In this document: one piece after another, positions 26,305-35,895 of the stretch
Numbering within the stretch: the first letter of the stretch is position 1
How the letters are laid out: every line of letters begins with the position of its first letter
Source: Candidatus Poribacteria bacterium
GTDB lineage: Bacteria > Poribacteria > WGA-4E > WGA-3G
Direction of reading: 5' to 3'
Assembly (NCBI GenBank): GCA_022821725.1
Contig: JAJEDB010000022.1
Span: 1-64,000 of the forward strand
Length of the DNA stretch: 64,000 nucleotides
Notes under the pieces: model-generated
Told to the model about the DNA's origin: nothing
Seen by the model: only the letters and a program-made list of their open reading frames with translations
Database searches by the model: none
Translations under genes and position numbers: made by a program

Positions 26305-27318
26305 ATGAACTATAGCCAAGTCTTGAATGAGTTGGAAACCTTAGTTAATGAAACCTTCGCACTTTGGGAACACAACCGCGTCGGTTTCCAGTGGCGGCAC
26401 TATACATGGAACCACACCATGCGTGTGCGTGCGCTGGGCATGGAACTCGGTAAACGGGAAGGTGGAGACGTGAAGCTGCTGGAAGTCGCTGGTACCCTGC
26501 ACGACATCACCAAGCGATACGACGGTATTATCTTGACGGACGACAATGGGCAACGGATTCTTGATCATAACGGATTCTGGTTAAACGAGACCCTTACCCC
26601 CGCGGGTCAGAACATCATTACTGAGCTTTACAACAAGCACGAGCTCCACGGCAAGGTCCATCACGAATCCGGAGCGGTCATTACCGAGAACATCTTGGCG
26701 ATGTACGATTTCGATCCAGATTTCGTCCAAGCCGCAACAGCCGTTGTCCTCGCGCACCTAAAACCGATGAACCTCACAGCAGAGGACTTTAAACTGCTCT
26801 ATAACAGGATCGAAAACCAAATCCTCTACGATGCGGACACAATGGACCCGAACGTCGGCTATACCGCGTTCTTCCGAAACATCCACATCCACTCGCATTT
26901 CGCACTACAACGTGGGAATTTTGACCTCGAAGATTACGTCCGAAATCTGCCACGCTGGATTAATTCCAAACAGGAATTCGTCGATAAACTCCTGACAGAG
27001 TCTTCTCGCGAAGTCGCCCAAGCCCGACAGGACAGGAACCAGCATCTTTTCTTGCAAATGGTAGATGAATTAGACGACATGGAGATAAACCGTAAATACG
27101 GATTGTTGGGTGTGATTGAGTATTTCGTCAGTGAAACTGAGGATCCTCACTTCCTGAACCAACTGAACCATTTGAAAAACGAGTGGCTCCCACAACGACA
27201 ACAGTGGCTCGCTGAAGAGGCGCAGGACGCATCGGCACGCGACCGTGCCCAAGCCGCGATTGATCGGGTTGACGATTTCCTGAGCCTCATGACCCGCGAA
27301 AGTAACGGTGAAATTTAA
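26305..27318 (+). CDS. HD-domain phosphohydrolase
   Basis: This 337-residue protein has the metal-binding HD motif near residue 67 (GTLHDITK), an upstream His in WNHTMRV and a later His at AHLKPMN, as in HD superfamily phosphohydrolases. The C-terminal third is helical (RDRAQAAIDRVDDFLSLM). Substrate may be a nucleotide or other phosphoester; not readable. The following PhyH gene begins 10 bp after the stop with its ribosome binding site overlapping the end of this gene, so the two are very likely co-translated. Confidence 0.8.
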   Translation: MNYSQVLNELETLVNETFALWEHNRVGFQWRHYTWNHTMRVRALGMELGKREGGDVKLLEVAGTLHDITKRYDGIILTDDNGQRILDHNGFWLNETLTPAGQNIITELYNKHELHGKVHHESGAVITENILAMYDFDPDFVQAATAVVLAHLKPMNLTAEDFKLLYNRIENQILYDADTMDPNVGYTAFFRNIHIHSHFALQRGNFDLEDYVRNLPRWINSKQEFVDKLLTESSREVAQARQDRNQHLFLQMVDELDDMEINRKYGLLGVIEYFVSETEDPHFLNQLNHLKNEWLPQRQQWLAEEAQDASARDRAQAAIDRVDDFLSLMTRESNGEI

Positions 27319-27328
27319 GGAGTTTAAC

Positions 27329-28192
27329 ATGGATACGCCAAGGACAAGCGAACAGGCAGACATCGCCCAAATCCCATACCCACTCGACCTGTATCGGTTT
27401 GACACAGCTGCCGAAGGAATAGCCGGTGGGTTTTCAGCCGTAACCGATGCAGACATCGAATACTTTCATCAAAACGGCTATCTCGTCATCAATGATGCCT
27501 TCAGTGCCACCGAAATCGAAGCGGCATTGGCAGGCATGATTCATCTTATGGACGGAAAGTGCCCCGATTTTCGGGCGATCCAATTTGAACCGAAACTCGT
27601 CAAACAAAAGGACGCACTGGAAGGGCAGGAACGCCGCGATGCCATCAGAAAAATCTTCAATTTTGTAGACTATGAACCGCGTCTGAACGCGATGGCAGTC
27701 CATTCAGGACTTCTCGGTGTTCTCGAACAAATGATGGGGGATACGCCTGAACTGTTCCAAGACATGGCACTCGTCAAACCGCCGCGTTATGGGTCAGAAA
27801 AGCCGTGGCATCAGGATTGTGCCTATTTTAACCTACCGGAAGGAACAACGGTCGTCGGGGTATGGATCGCTTTAGATGAAGCCACGGCTGAAAACGGATG
27901 CTTACACGTCATCCCGGGTTCAAATATCGAGGGCCCGATGATCCACTTCAAACGGCGAGATTGGCAGATTTGCGATACGGATGTCCCCGTAGGGCGGGAT
28001 ACGATGGTGCCGCTTAAGCCGGGGGGATGCCTTTTCTGGCACGGTTTGACCCATCACGGCAGCCCTGCCAACCAATCGGAACAGCGACGGCGGGCCTTAC
28101 AACTCCATTACAAACCCGCGAGTGTCGGAGAGATTACAACACAGGAACGGATGGATGTTTACGGTAGCGAAGGGAAAGAGGTGGATTGTTGA
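27329..28192 (+). CDS. phytanoyl-CoA dioxygenase family protein, copy 2
   Basis: This 287-residue Fe(II)/2-oxoglutarate dioxygenase starts at the ATG at 27329 (AAGGAGTTTAAC just upstream); the earlier GTG at 27308 lies inside the HD gene. Iron ligands are His and Asp in PWHQDCAYF and His in THHGSPANQSEQRR, whose Arg pair would bind 2-oxoglutarate. ENGCLHVIPGS is a typical family block. Copy 1 at 21091 is only a distant relative. It is coupled to the HD gene. Confidence 0.88.
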   Translation: MDTPRTSEQADIAQIPYPLDLYRFDTAAEGIAGGFSAVTDADIEYFHQNGYLVINDAFSATEIEAALAGMIHLMDGKCPDFRAIQFEPKLVKQKDALEGQERRDAIRKIFNFVDYEPRLNAMAVHSGLLGVLEQMMGDTPELFQDMALVKPPRYGSEKPWHQDCAYFNLPEGTTVVGVWIALDEATAENGCLHVIPGSNIEGPMIHFKRRDWQICDTDVPVGRDTMVPLKPGGCLFWHGLTHHGSPANQSEQRRRALQLHYKPASVGEITTQERMDVYGSEGKEVDC

Positions 28193-28268
28193 GTATTCGT
28201 CATCGGTTGTCGGTTAAGAGGGTATCGTTAAAGGAACACCTCTTTACTGACTGCTGAAAGGTTTTTCG

Positions 28269-28300
28269 TATGAAGATTAATTTTTTAATTTGGTAATTTC
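28269..28300. repeat. solo IS630-type terminal repeat
   Basis: A sequence beginning ATGAAGATTAATTTTTTAAT and ending GGTAATTTCC closely matches the left end of the intact IS element that starts 54 bp further on (28323). It may be a scar of an earlier insertion or an end of a related small element. Confidence 0.55.
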
Positions 28301-28322
28301 CTAACGAGTCCGGTGCGGTTAG

Positions 28323-29563
28323 ATGAAGATTAATTTATTAATTCGGTAATAATCCAACATAGTGTAGCAACTCCTGTGAACCGCCTTTGAACTGTTCCAT
28401 GAAGGCGAGGACTTTTTCTTGAAGCGTCTGCCAGTTGTTGCTGAGACGATGAAGATGTATGACCGATTGACGCGCCCATCGCCACAACTTCTCAATCGGG
28501 TTGGTCCAAGAGGCATACGTCGGGAGTTGCAATATCTCAATAGGCAGTTTCGCAAGGGTGCCGATTTGCTTTGAGAGTTTGCCGGTCCAGTTGCGTGGCA
28601 CCGGTTTCGGAAATACGGTCGTCTGTGGCATCAAGGCTGCCATGAGATTGGCATGAAAGTGTATCGCCCGATTATCCTGAATGAGATAGATGCGTTCGAT
28701 GTTTGGGTAGCGTTGGCAAATGGAGGTGTAAAACGTATGCAGTGCGTTGACGGTACAGCGTTTCACCTGCTGGTAAACGACATCTCCGGTGTGTAGGCTC
28801 AGGGCACCAATGCCATAACACACCTCTTGCTGACGATAACTTTGACGTGCCAAGGGCGTCTTGGTGCCGGTCTGTGCCCAGTCTTTTGCCACGGTCGGTT
28901 GGAGATAGAAACTAAACTCATCTTGGTAAAGCACAACGCAGGTCTCTGGCGTCTCACGGGCTTCTTCTAAAACTTGCTGGATACGAGAGAGTTTTTCAGC
29001 ATAATCGGCATCTGGACTTCGCACATAGTCCCTGGCACGTTTATAGCTGATGCCGAGGCGTGAGAGGATTTGATGAACGCCCGGAATAGAAACATCCTGC
29101 AGCCACGGCACGACTGGACTGAGCGTGCGGAGCGTCCAGCGGGTTTGATGCCGATTGACGCGCCCCGGATCCTGACCGATCGCCGCCAAGACTTCCGACT
29201 CCGCTTCTTCAGGCGATTTCGGAGAAAAAGCCGGTTTTCGACCCCGACCCGGTTTCTGGAACAACCCACGGATGCCCTGTTTGCGATACCGACGCAACCA
29301 CTCATAGACGGTATCAGGATCGCGAGGTTTCAACAAGCCCTTGTGAGCGACTTCATGGGGAGAAGCCCCTTGATGTATTTTCAACATCGCCGTCGCACGC
29401 TCTCGCAGGTAAGCCGGTTCACCTTTATCTCGAAGGGCAACAAGTGCTTGGATTTCGGCTTCACTCAGATCGAGTGTATGGTGTTTTGCCATCGGAAAAT
29501 ACCTCCTTTTGTAGGAGGATAACATAAATAAAAATATTACCGAATTAATTTTTTAAACTTCAT
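28323..29563 (-). mobile_element. IS630-family insertion sequence, 1241 bp
   Basis: The element is bounded by inverted repeats of about 28 bp: ATGAAG ... ATTAATTCGGTAAT at 28323-28350 and its complement at 29536-29563, with only a few mismatches. One transposase gene fills it; its stop codon lies inside the left repeat. The flanks join to the two halves of the core palindrome (GGTGCGGTTAG on the left, GAAACCGCACC on the right), so the element landed in the loop of such a repeat. The usual TA duplication is not clear. Confidence 0.9.
28338..29492 (-). CDS. IS630-family DDE transposase
   Basis: This 384-residue transposase starts at the ATG at 29492 behind AAAGGAGGT, in preference to an upstream TTG/ATG. 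An N-terminal helix-turn-helix region (about 1-130) contains PDTVYEWLRRYRKQGIRGL. The DDE catalytic core has YQDEFSFYLQP, LIQDNRAIHFH and the terminal NPIEKLWRWARQ block. All three acidic residues are present and there is no frameshift, so it is probably active or recently so. The gene ends within the left terminal repeat. Confidence 0.95.
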   Translation of the reverse strand: MAKHHTLDLSEAEIQALVALRDKGEPAYLRERATAMLKIHQGASPHEVAHKGLLKPRDPDTVYEWLRRYRKQGIRGLFQKPGRGRKPAFSPKSPEEAESEVLAAIGQDPGRVNRHQTRWTLRTLSPVVPWLQDVSIPGVHQILSRLGISYKRARDYVRSPDADYAEKLSRIQQVLEEARETPETCVVLYQDEFSFYLQPTVAKDWAQTGTKTPLARQSYRQQEVCYGIGALSLHTGDVVYQQVKRCTVNALHTFYTSICQRYPNIERIYLIQDNRAIHFHANLMAALMPQTTVFPKPVPRNWTGKLSKQIGTLAKLPIEILQLPTYASWTNPIEKLWRWARQSVIHLHRLSNNWQTLQEKVLAFMEQFKGGSQELLHYVGLLPN

Positions 29564-29653
29564 GAAACCGCACCTACCGGACCTGGGAGAACATAGAATT
29601 ACCGAAATATTTAGTGAAACCTCATTAGAAAAACCGACCTGACCGCCACTACG

Positions 29654-30706
29654 CTACTTCTTTTCTTCCGGGAAGGGTGCCCGGATGTCGTAACGTCCTT
29701 CAACAAACACGGGTAACTTTCCACCTTCAACGAGAAGGTCAAGCGGGTTGGGGCGCGTTTTTAACGGGAACGTAACAACGTCTTGGAGGCGCAACGATTC
29801 ATAAATCGCCATCAAGATTTCTATCGTGCAAAGTCCATGTCTGCCAGCGTTACGGTGTTCATCAACATCACCTTCAATCCAGGCTAACATCTCATCAAAT
29901 TGATTCGGTTCACCTTGGCGAGGTTCAATCACCTGCCAGCCTGCGGTTTTGCTGTTGAGCAATTCAATCGTTCCATTTTCACCCCGACGAAGCTGCCCAT
30001 CGTCCCCGTAGACAACATCGCCGCGGAGGACGGGTTCCGGTAAATCGCTTTCGTAGATGCCGCGGATACCGTTCTCAAAGCAGATTTCCGCCATACACAG
30101 GTCTTCCGTTCTGACACGTCGCTCCCAGCGATCGGTTTTGCGTGCGACCTGACCGATGAGCCATAACGGATCGGGATCCCCGAGGATGTAACGCATCTCG
30201 TCGATTTCATGGGTGCCACGGTTCAAAAGTCCGTGTCCATCACGGCGGAGCATCGCCTGCGGCTGACCGATTGCACCTTCTTGGATGAGGCGGCGGGCCT
30301 CGCAATTCTGGGGACTGAAACGCCGCTGGTGTCCAACGACCAACTTTACATTGTGCTTGTCACAGGCCTCCATCATGTCCTGGGCATCGCCAACGGAAGC
30401 CGACATCGGTTTTTCGGTAATAACGCCGAGTACACCGTTCTCCGCAGCTGCGATCGTCGGTTCGGCACGGACGCTCTGCCACGTCGTAATACTGACGATG
30501 TCCAAATCCTCTTTCTCGCACATTTCACCGAAATCGGTATAATGGGTTGGGAGGGCGAACTCTTCTGCGAATTTCGCCGCGGATTCTGCGCTAATGTCCG
30601 AAGCCGTGACAACTTCGGCACGCCCGGTACTTGTCCAATTATTCACATGGGAACGTCCCATGCCACCACATCCAATAATTCCAATACGATATGTTTTGTC
30701 TGCCAT
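29654..30706 (-). CDS. Gfo/Idh/MocA family oxidoreductase
   Basis: This 350-residue NAD(P)-dependent oxidoreductase starts at MADKTYRIG with AAGGTGAGACAG upstream. The Rossmann motif IGIIGCGGMGRSHV, the EKPMSASVGDAQ block containing the catalytic Lys, and HQRRFSP are typical. The family oxidises or reduces sugars and cyclitols; substrate cannot be read. The C-terminal domain carries FLVEGG-like residues (LLVEGGKLPVF). It has no obvious operon partner and lies beside the IS630 copy. Confidence 0.9.
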   Translation of the reverse strand: MADKTYRIGIIGCGGMGRSHVNNWTSTGRAEVVTASDISAESAAKFAEEFALPTHYTDFGEMCEKEDLDIVSITTWQSVRAEPTIAAAENGVLGVITEKPMSASVGDAQDMMEACDKHNVKLVVGHQRRFSPQNCEARRLIQEGAIGQPQAMLRRDGHGLLNRGTHEIDEMRYILGDPDPLWLIGQVARKTDRWERRVRTEDLCMAEICFENGIRGIYESDLPEPVLRGDVVYGDDGQLRRGENGTIELLNSKTAGWQVIEPRQGEPNQFDEMLAWIEGDVDEHRNAGRHGLCTIEILMAIYESLRLQDVVTFPLKTRPNPLDLLVEGGKLPVFVEGRYDIRAPFPEEKK

Positions 30707-31143
30707 CTGTCTCACCTTGTCCTTAGTGTTAGTAAAAATTTAAATGACTTCCCCGCCAGCAATAGGCAGGATTAGAAACCCACCCAGCAAAGGCGATCGG
30801 TGTAGAAGCACATTTTAGCAAAAGTTCACCATCAAGGCAAGCGAATTGTAAGAAAAGCGAGCAATGCAAAACAGCAGTTCAGGTTAATCGATCTCATCCG
30901 CTTTCAACAAAGTAACGGTTTGTAGCAGCACAACGCATTGTGCTTTGCGTAAGTTCTGAAAAGTTCACTTACCTTTCCAATTCGTCATAACTCACTAACA
31001 TGTGTCTTTTTTGACACAATCCTTAAAACCAAAAAGCCTTATATTATCAGAGTTTGTAACAAGTAACCGATTGGCATCGTTTATGCAGGTAGGGTTAGCA
31101 CAACCCGCTATACTCGGCGACGAAAATTTGTAAGGAGACGGAA
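30707..31143. other. intergenic region upstream of murA
   Basis: No gene is visible over 437 bp. At about 30920-30957 there is a degraded half element: GTTTGTAGCAG, then the palindrome AGCACAA CGCA TTGTGCT, then TGCGTAAGTTCT, the terminal word of family A. A TATACT at 31110-31115 is a plausible -10 for murA but lacks a good -35. Confidence 0.4.
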
Positions 31144-32424
31144 ATGGAAAAATTAATCATTAAAGGTGGTACCCGACTTCAAGGGAGAATCCCCGTTAGC
31201 GGTTGCAAAAACGCGGTTCTGCCGATCGCTGTTGCCGCTGCGATCCTCGGCGATGGTGCCAGCATCCTTCACAATGTACCAAATTTAACAGATGTAAAGA
31301 CCCTGAGTGCCGTGTTGGAAGGACTCGGTGCAACAACAAAAATAAAAAACGACTCCCTCTACATTGAGCCAATAAACCACTTAGAATACGAAGCCCCTTA
31401 CGAACTCGTGCGAAAAATGCGCGCCTCTATCTATGTCCTGGGTCCACTCGTAGCGAAATTAGGGAAGGCCAAAGTCTCATTCCCCGGCGGATGCGCCATT
31501 GGACCGCGCCCGATCGACTTGCATATCCGAGGCTTGGAACATTTGGGTGCAGACGTCACAGTGGAACGTGGATACATCTATGCGCAAGCAGAACGGCTCG
31601 TTGGCACAGAGATGTATCTCATGGGACAGCACGGACCCAGCGTCGGGGCAACTGCGAATGTTATGATGGCTGCCACCTTGGCTGAAGGTACCACGGTGAT
31701 CCGAGGCGCAGCGTGTGAGCCCCACATCTCTGATCTCGCCCATTTTCTCAATGCAATGGGCGCAAATATAGAAGGCATTGGGACCTCTGTGCTGACGATT
31801 CACGGCGTTAAACAACTGCGGGGCACTGAACACACCGTCATCTCCGATGATATTGAGGCGGGTACCTTCATGGTCGCAGGCGCTATCACCAGAGGCGATG
31901 TTTACGTCGAAGGCATCACACCCCAACAAATTCCCGCCATCTCAGAAAAACTCACCGAAGCAGGGGTCGAATTAGATTGGGATGACGCCGGGGTCCGCGT
32001 TACAACCCCCCGTGAAATTAGAGGCATTGATGTCACGACAGAACCCTTCCCCGGTTTTCCGACAGACATGCAAGCACAAATTATGGGGCTGCTCTGTCTC
32101 GCATCCGGGACCAGCATTATCACGGAAAACGTACATACAGACCGCTACATTCACGCTGCGGAATTAAACCGGATGGGAGCCGACATCCTGCTCGATGGTA
32201 GCAAGGCAGTGATTAACGGGGTCAAGAGACTCAGCGGTGCCCCGGTGATGGCGTCCGATCTGCGCGCAGGGGCTGTGCTTGTAGCAGTCGGAATGGCAGC
32301 AATCGGTGAAACCGTCGTATCACGGATCTATCACATCGATCGTGGATATGAATCCATCGAGGAAAAACTCAACAACATCGGGGCAAACATTAGAAGAGTC
32401 AACGACAATACCGAAGAAGTTTAA
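31144..32424 (+). CDS. murA: UDP-N-acetylglucosamine 1-carboxyvinyltransferase
   Basis: This 426-residue enzyme transfers enolpyruvate to UDP-GlcNAc, the first committed step of peptidoglycan synthesis in the cytoplasm. The PEP-binding and catalytic cysteine loop is present (FPGGCAIGPRPIDLHI), so it should be fosfomycin-sensitive in principle. GCKNAVLPI near the N-terminus and GFPTDMQAQ near residue 305 match MurA. The start follows AAGGAGACGGAA. hisD begins 54 bp downstream, forming a murA-hisD-DUF1028 operon. Confidence 0.95.
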   Translation: MEKLIIKGGTRLQGRIPVSGCKNAVLPIAVAAAILGDGASILHNVPNLTDVKTLSAVLEGLGATTKIKNDSLYIEPINHLEYEAPYELVRKMRASIYVLGPLVAKLGKAKVSFPGGCAIGPRPIDLHIRGLEHLGADVTVERGYIYAQAERLVGTEMYLMGQHGPSVGATANVMMAATLAEGTTVIRGAACEPHISDLAHFLNAMGANIEGIGTSVLTIHGVKQLRGTEHTVISDDIEAGTFMVAGAITRGDVYVEGITPQQIPAISEKLTEAGVELDWDDAGVRVTTPREIRGIDVTTEPFPGFPTDMQAQIMGLLCLASGTSIITENVHTDRYIHAAELNRMGADILLDGSKAVINGVKRLSGAPVMASDLRAGAVLVAVGMAAIGETVVSRIYHIDRGYESIEEKLNNIGANIRRVNDNTEEV

Positions 32425-32478
32425 CCCTTTTGGGTACCGCTCGCTGGTTTCCAAAAGCAGAGGAAGGATTATTGTAGG

Positions 32479-33777
32479 ATGTTACAAATCGTCGAGACAG
32501 GGACCCAAGAAGCCGAAGATTTTCTCTCAAAGTTGAAAGGGCGCGGTAAACTCACGGATGAAGGTATCTTAAAGACAGTCCGGCGGACTTTGAGTGATGT
32601 GCAAGCGGAAGGCGATAAGGCGGTTATCCGATATACACGTAAACTCGACGCACCCCGTATCTCAGCAAAGGAGCTGAAAGTATCCCGAGAAGAATTTGGA
32701 GAAGCCTATTTAGAGGTCCCCTCTGAATTTATAGACGCACTCACACACGCCAGAACAAACATCGAAAAATTCCACGAGAAACAGTTACGGACTTCATGGC
32801 TGTCAACAGAACCCAACGGTGTCTTGCTCGGACATTTGATCCGTCCGCTAAGACGCATCGGTGTTCACATTCCAGCCGTCAGTCAACTCCTCGTCTCTTC
32901 ATTGCTGATGAGCGTCATCCCCGCTACCGTTGCGGGTGTTGAAGAGATCGCCGTCTGTATCCCGCCAATGCGAAATCGGGAGATTAACCCGTATATGCTG
33001 GTTGCCGCCGCAGAATGCGGTATCCAAGAAATCTACAAATGCGGTGGTGCGCAAGCCGTTGCCGCGATGGCGTATGGCACCAAGACCATCCCACCTGTCG
33101 ATAAAATTGTCGGACCGGGGAACCTCTATGTCCAATTTGCCAAGAAAGAGGTTTATGGGCATGTCGATATAGACAAATTAGCGGGTCCCAGCGAAATCCT
33201 TGTGATCGCCGACGGCACGGCTGACCCGGATTACGTCGCCGCGGATCTCATCTCACAAGCGGAGCACAAGGCTGATTCCGCCGCAATCCTCATCACCCCT
33301 TCATTTGGGTTCGCAGAACAGGTCAAATCCGCTATCGAGGTTCAGGGGGAATCTTTACCGCGCCGCGACGAACTTACAGCGGCGTTTGCGAACCTCGGTG
33401 CCGCGCTTATCACCGCCAACCTATCCGAGGCGTTCACCCTCGCCAACGAAATCGCCCCCGAACACCTTGAACTTCACATTGAAAATCCATTGGATCGGCT
33501 CGGGGACGTGCATAACGCTGGTGCCATTCTCATCGGTCCGTATTCGCCAGAAGCCGTTGGGGATTACATCGCAGGACCGAACCATGTCTTGCCCACAGGG
33601 ACAGCGGCACGCTACGCCTCGCCCCTCAGCGTTGACGATTTCCTCAAGAAGTCAAGTCTCATCTCATACACCAAAGCGGCTTTAGCGGAAGTCACACCCG
33701 CAGTCGTTAGACTGGCTGAGGTTGAAGGCCTCGAAGGGCACGCCGCGGCTATGAAGATCCGATTTGAAGACGACTAA
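32479..33777 (+). CDS. hisD: histidinol dehydrogenase
   Basis: This 432-residue zinc enzyme catalyses the last two steps of histidine synthesis. Family blocks are VDKIVGPGNLYVQFAKKEVYG, AGPSEILVIAD, DLISQAEHKADSAAILIT and the C-terminal GPYSPEAVGDYIAGPNHVLP (zinc and substrate ligands His and Asp). Length is standard. It is the second gene of a tight + strand run; hisC lies far away at 53789 on the other strand, so histidine genes are dispersed. Confidence 0.95.
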   Translation: MLQIVETGTQEAEDFLSKLKGRGKLTDEGILKTVRRTLSDVQAEGDKAVIRYTRKLDAPRISAKELKVSREEFGEAYLEVPSEFIDALTHARTNIEKFHEKQLRTSWLSTEPNGVLLGHLIRPLRRIGVHIPAVSQLLVSSLLMSVIPATVAGVEEIAVCIPPMRNREINPYMLVAAAECGIQEIYKCGGAQAVAAMAYGTKTIPPVDKIVGPGNLYVQFAKKEVYGHVDIDKLAGPSEILVIADGTADPDYVAADLISQAEHKADSAAILITPSFGFAEQVKSAIEVQGESLPRRDELTAAFANLGAALITANLSEAFTLANEIAPEHLELHIENPLDRLGDVHNAGAILIGPYSPEAVGDYIAGPNHVLPTGTAARYASPLSVDDFLKKSSLISYTKAALAEVTPAVVRLAEVEGLEGHAAAMKIRFEDD

Positions 33778-33808
33778 GCCCGCTCTGTTCCAATAGGAGA
33801 TCCATCAA

Positions 33809-34519
33809 ATGCTGCTCATTCCGTTGAGTCTACTGTTCCACCTTTCCGAACCCGACACATTCCATGAAAAATCTGTTCTACCGCCTGTCGCGACGTTCTC
33901 AATTGTCGGATATGACACAGAAACCGGTGCGCTTGGAATCGGTGTGCAATCCAAATTTTTCGCCGTTGGCTCGGTTGTCCCGTGGGCAGCGGCAGGGGTT
34001 GGCGCGATTGCAACCCAATCTTGGGCAAATACGACCTTCGGTCCGAACGGTTTAAAACTTCTCAAAAGCGGACTCTCCGCTGAACAGACTTTGGAACGCC
34101 TCATCGCAGCGGATCCGGGACGTGCGACCCGGCAGGTAGGCATCGTGGATGCGAAAGGCAACGTGGCTAACTATACAGGCGACGCATGCAACGCATGGGC
34201 AGGTGCCGTCTCAGGGAAACATTACACAGCACAAGGCAACATCCTCGCAGGTGAAGCGGTCGTCAAAGCGATGGGCAAAGCGTTTGAGGAAACAGAGGAT
34301 GAACTGGCGGACAGATTAATGGCGGCACTCTTCGCAGGGCAAGCAGCAGGCGGAGACACGCGCGGACAACAATCCGCCGCCCTGCTCGTCGTTCAAGAGG
34401 GCAGCGGCTACGGCGGATTCAACGACCGATACATCGATCTACGGGTGGACGATGCCGAAAAACCGATCGAAGCACTCCAACGGTTATTGGAGATTCACAA
34501 GCAATTGGTCCCCCGGTAG
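33809..34519 (+). CDS. DUF1028 family protein
   Basis: This 236-residue protein belongs to the DUF1028 (Ntn-hydrolase-like) family. It has FSIVGYDTETGALGIGVQSKFFAVG at the N-terminus, followed by PWAAAGVGAIATQSWAN. Proteins of this family resemble self-processing amidohydrolases, but their reaction is unknown. The first 25 residues are extra and hydrophobic (MLLIPLSLLFHLSEPDT), possibly a signal peptide. The ribosome binding site is GGAGAT. It ends the murA-hisD run (31 bp after hisD). Confidence 0.85.
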   Translation: MLLIPLSLLFHLSEPDTFHEKSVLPPVATFSIVGYDTETGALGIGVQSKFFAVGSVVPWAAAGVGAIATQSWANTTFGPNGLKLLKSGLSAEQTLERLIAADPGRATRQVGIVDAKGNVANYTGDACNAWAGAVSGKHYTAQGNILAGEAVVKAMGKAFEETEDELADRLMAALFAGQAAGGDTRGQQSAALLVVQEGSGYGGFNDRYIDLRVDDAEKPIEALQRLLEIHKQLVPR

Positions 34520-34530
34520 TCCGAGCGTCT

Positions 34531-35007
34531 TCATCTACACCGCGATGACGACTCTGAACCAGAGACGTCCACCGACTCCTCCAATACAAACAACGGACGC
34601 TTAAAGCGTGAACGAATGCCGTTTGCGGTCGCTAAGATGGCTGGCAGCCGTATAATCCGCCGTTCCACCCGCCGCTTTCCGGGAAGATCGCTGATGATAA
34701 TCCCGATCAGTATCGTCAAAACACCTTGTCCGGGTAAGGGTATTTGGATAATCCCTACAATAACAAGCAGCATCGCGAATAGATTTTTTAAGAACTTGAG
34801 ACCTATCCGCAAAACGGGGTTTTTGATGCGACTCGACTGTCCAGTAGGTAAGAAATAGTTGGAAGGTAAGTAAGCAATCACCAGCGTGCAGAAGAGGATG
34901 CTCACGATAAAACTCGTGACAGAGACGGAAATTAGCATCACTCCATGCCCTTTTAGCCATTCAAAGAGAACGAAACAGAAAGTTTTTAACGGTTCAATAA
35001 ACCCCAA
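34531..35007 (-). CDS. small membrane protein, PGPGW-like
   Basis: This 158-residue protein has three hydrophobic segments, at about 22-45 (SVTSFIVSILFCTLVIAYL) and about 73-88 and 90-105. The block IPLPGQGVLTILIGIIISDLPG resembles the PGPGW signature of a small family of membrane proteins. A basic tail follows. Function is unknown. It converges on the DUF1028 gene and follows the SDR gene on the same strand by 22 bp, so the two are probably co-transcribed. Confidence 0.65.
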   Translation of the reverse strand: MGFIEPLKTFCFVLFEWLKGHGVMLISVSVTSFIVSILFCTLVIAYLPSNYFLPTGQSSRIKNPVLRIGLKFLKNLFAMLLVIVGIIQIPLPGQGVLTILIGIIISDLPGKRRVERRIIRLPAILATANGIRSRFKRPLFVLEESVDVSGSESSSRCR

Positions 35008-35029
35008 AAAGTCTTCTCCTCCTCACAAT

Positions 35030-35803
35030 TCATCGACGCGAAACAGCGCCTCCGTCAACAGTCATAATATCGCCACTGATATAGGAGGCTTCATCAGAGG
35101 CAAGAAACAACACTGCCCCGATATAGTCCCAGACCGTTGCCCCGCGTTCCAGCGGAGGGACGTCCGGTGAAGCGGATGGTAAATCCGGGAGCGTGTCATC
35201 TTCAGGAAGATTCCGTGAAGCGTTCATGCCGGTGGGTGCCCCGCCTCCCGGTGCGATAGCATTTACGGTGATACCGTGTGGACGGAGTTCGAGCGCGAGA
35301 CTCCGTGTGAGCCGATTCAGCGCAGCTTTACTCACACAATAACTCAAAACCCCGACGTGAGATTCCTCGGCAAAAATAGAGGAGTTGTTAATAATGCGTC
35401 CGCGTATCCCTTGATCTATCATCACCGCAGCGACCGCCTGCGCACAGAGCAGGCATCCCTTCACGTTCACCGCCATCACCCTGTCAAACTGTTCTGGTGT
35501 CACTTCAAACAACGGCTGCCTACCGAGAATCCCGGCGTTATTGAAGAGAATATCAATCCGTTTAAATGTCTTCACGGTGCTCTCTACGGCTTCCTGAACC
35601 TCCTCCGGCACGGTGACATCTAACGGAACGGCAATAGCTTCTCCACCCTCGGCGCGGATCTCGGCGGCTACAGGCTCTGCGCTTCTACCTCCAGCGACAA
35701 CGACAGATGCCCCTTCACGGGCAAACGCCAAACACGCCGCTCTCCCAATACCTAACGGTCCACCGCCTCCTGTTACGAATGCAACCTTGTTCTCAAAACG
35801 CAT
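35030..35803 (-). CDS. short-chain dehydrogenase/reductase
   Basis: This 257-residue NAD(P)-dependent SDR starts at MRFENKVAF with GGGAGAACAGG upstream; the longer frame to 35890 is rejected. The cofactor motif TGGGGPLGIGRA (an expanded TGxxxGIG), NNAGILG, the catalytic Ser in INNSSIFAEE and YCVSKAALN with Tyr and Lys are all present. Substrate is unknown. The start region is divergent from the PQQ-type propeller gene, and the gap holds a tandem palindrome at 35896-35945. Confidence 0.92.
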   Translation of the reverse strand: MRFENKVAFVTGGGGPLGIGRAACLAFAREGASVVVAGGRSAEPVAAEIRAEGGEAIAVPLDVTVPEEVQEAVESTVKTFKRIDILFNNAGILGRQPLFEVTPEQFDRVMAVNVKGCLLCAQAVAAVMIDQGIRGRIINNSSIFAEESHVGVLSYCVSKAALNRLTRSLALELRPHGITVNAIAPGGGAPTGMNASRNLPEDDTLPDLPSASPDVPPLERGATVWDYIGAVLFLASDEASYISGDIMTVDGGAVSRR

Positions 35804-35895
35804 CCTGTTCTCCCTTCCACACTCGGCGAGGAATGTAATACATTGTCCCGTAAGTCCACACGCGACTTGCGCTACGGAAATGTAATACAAGGAAC

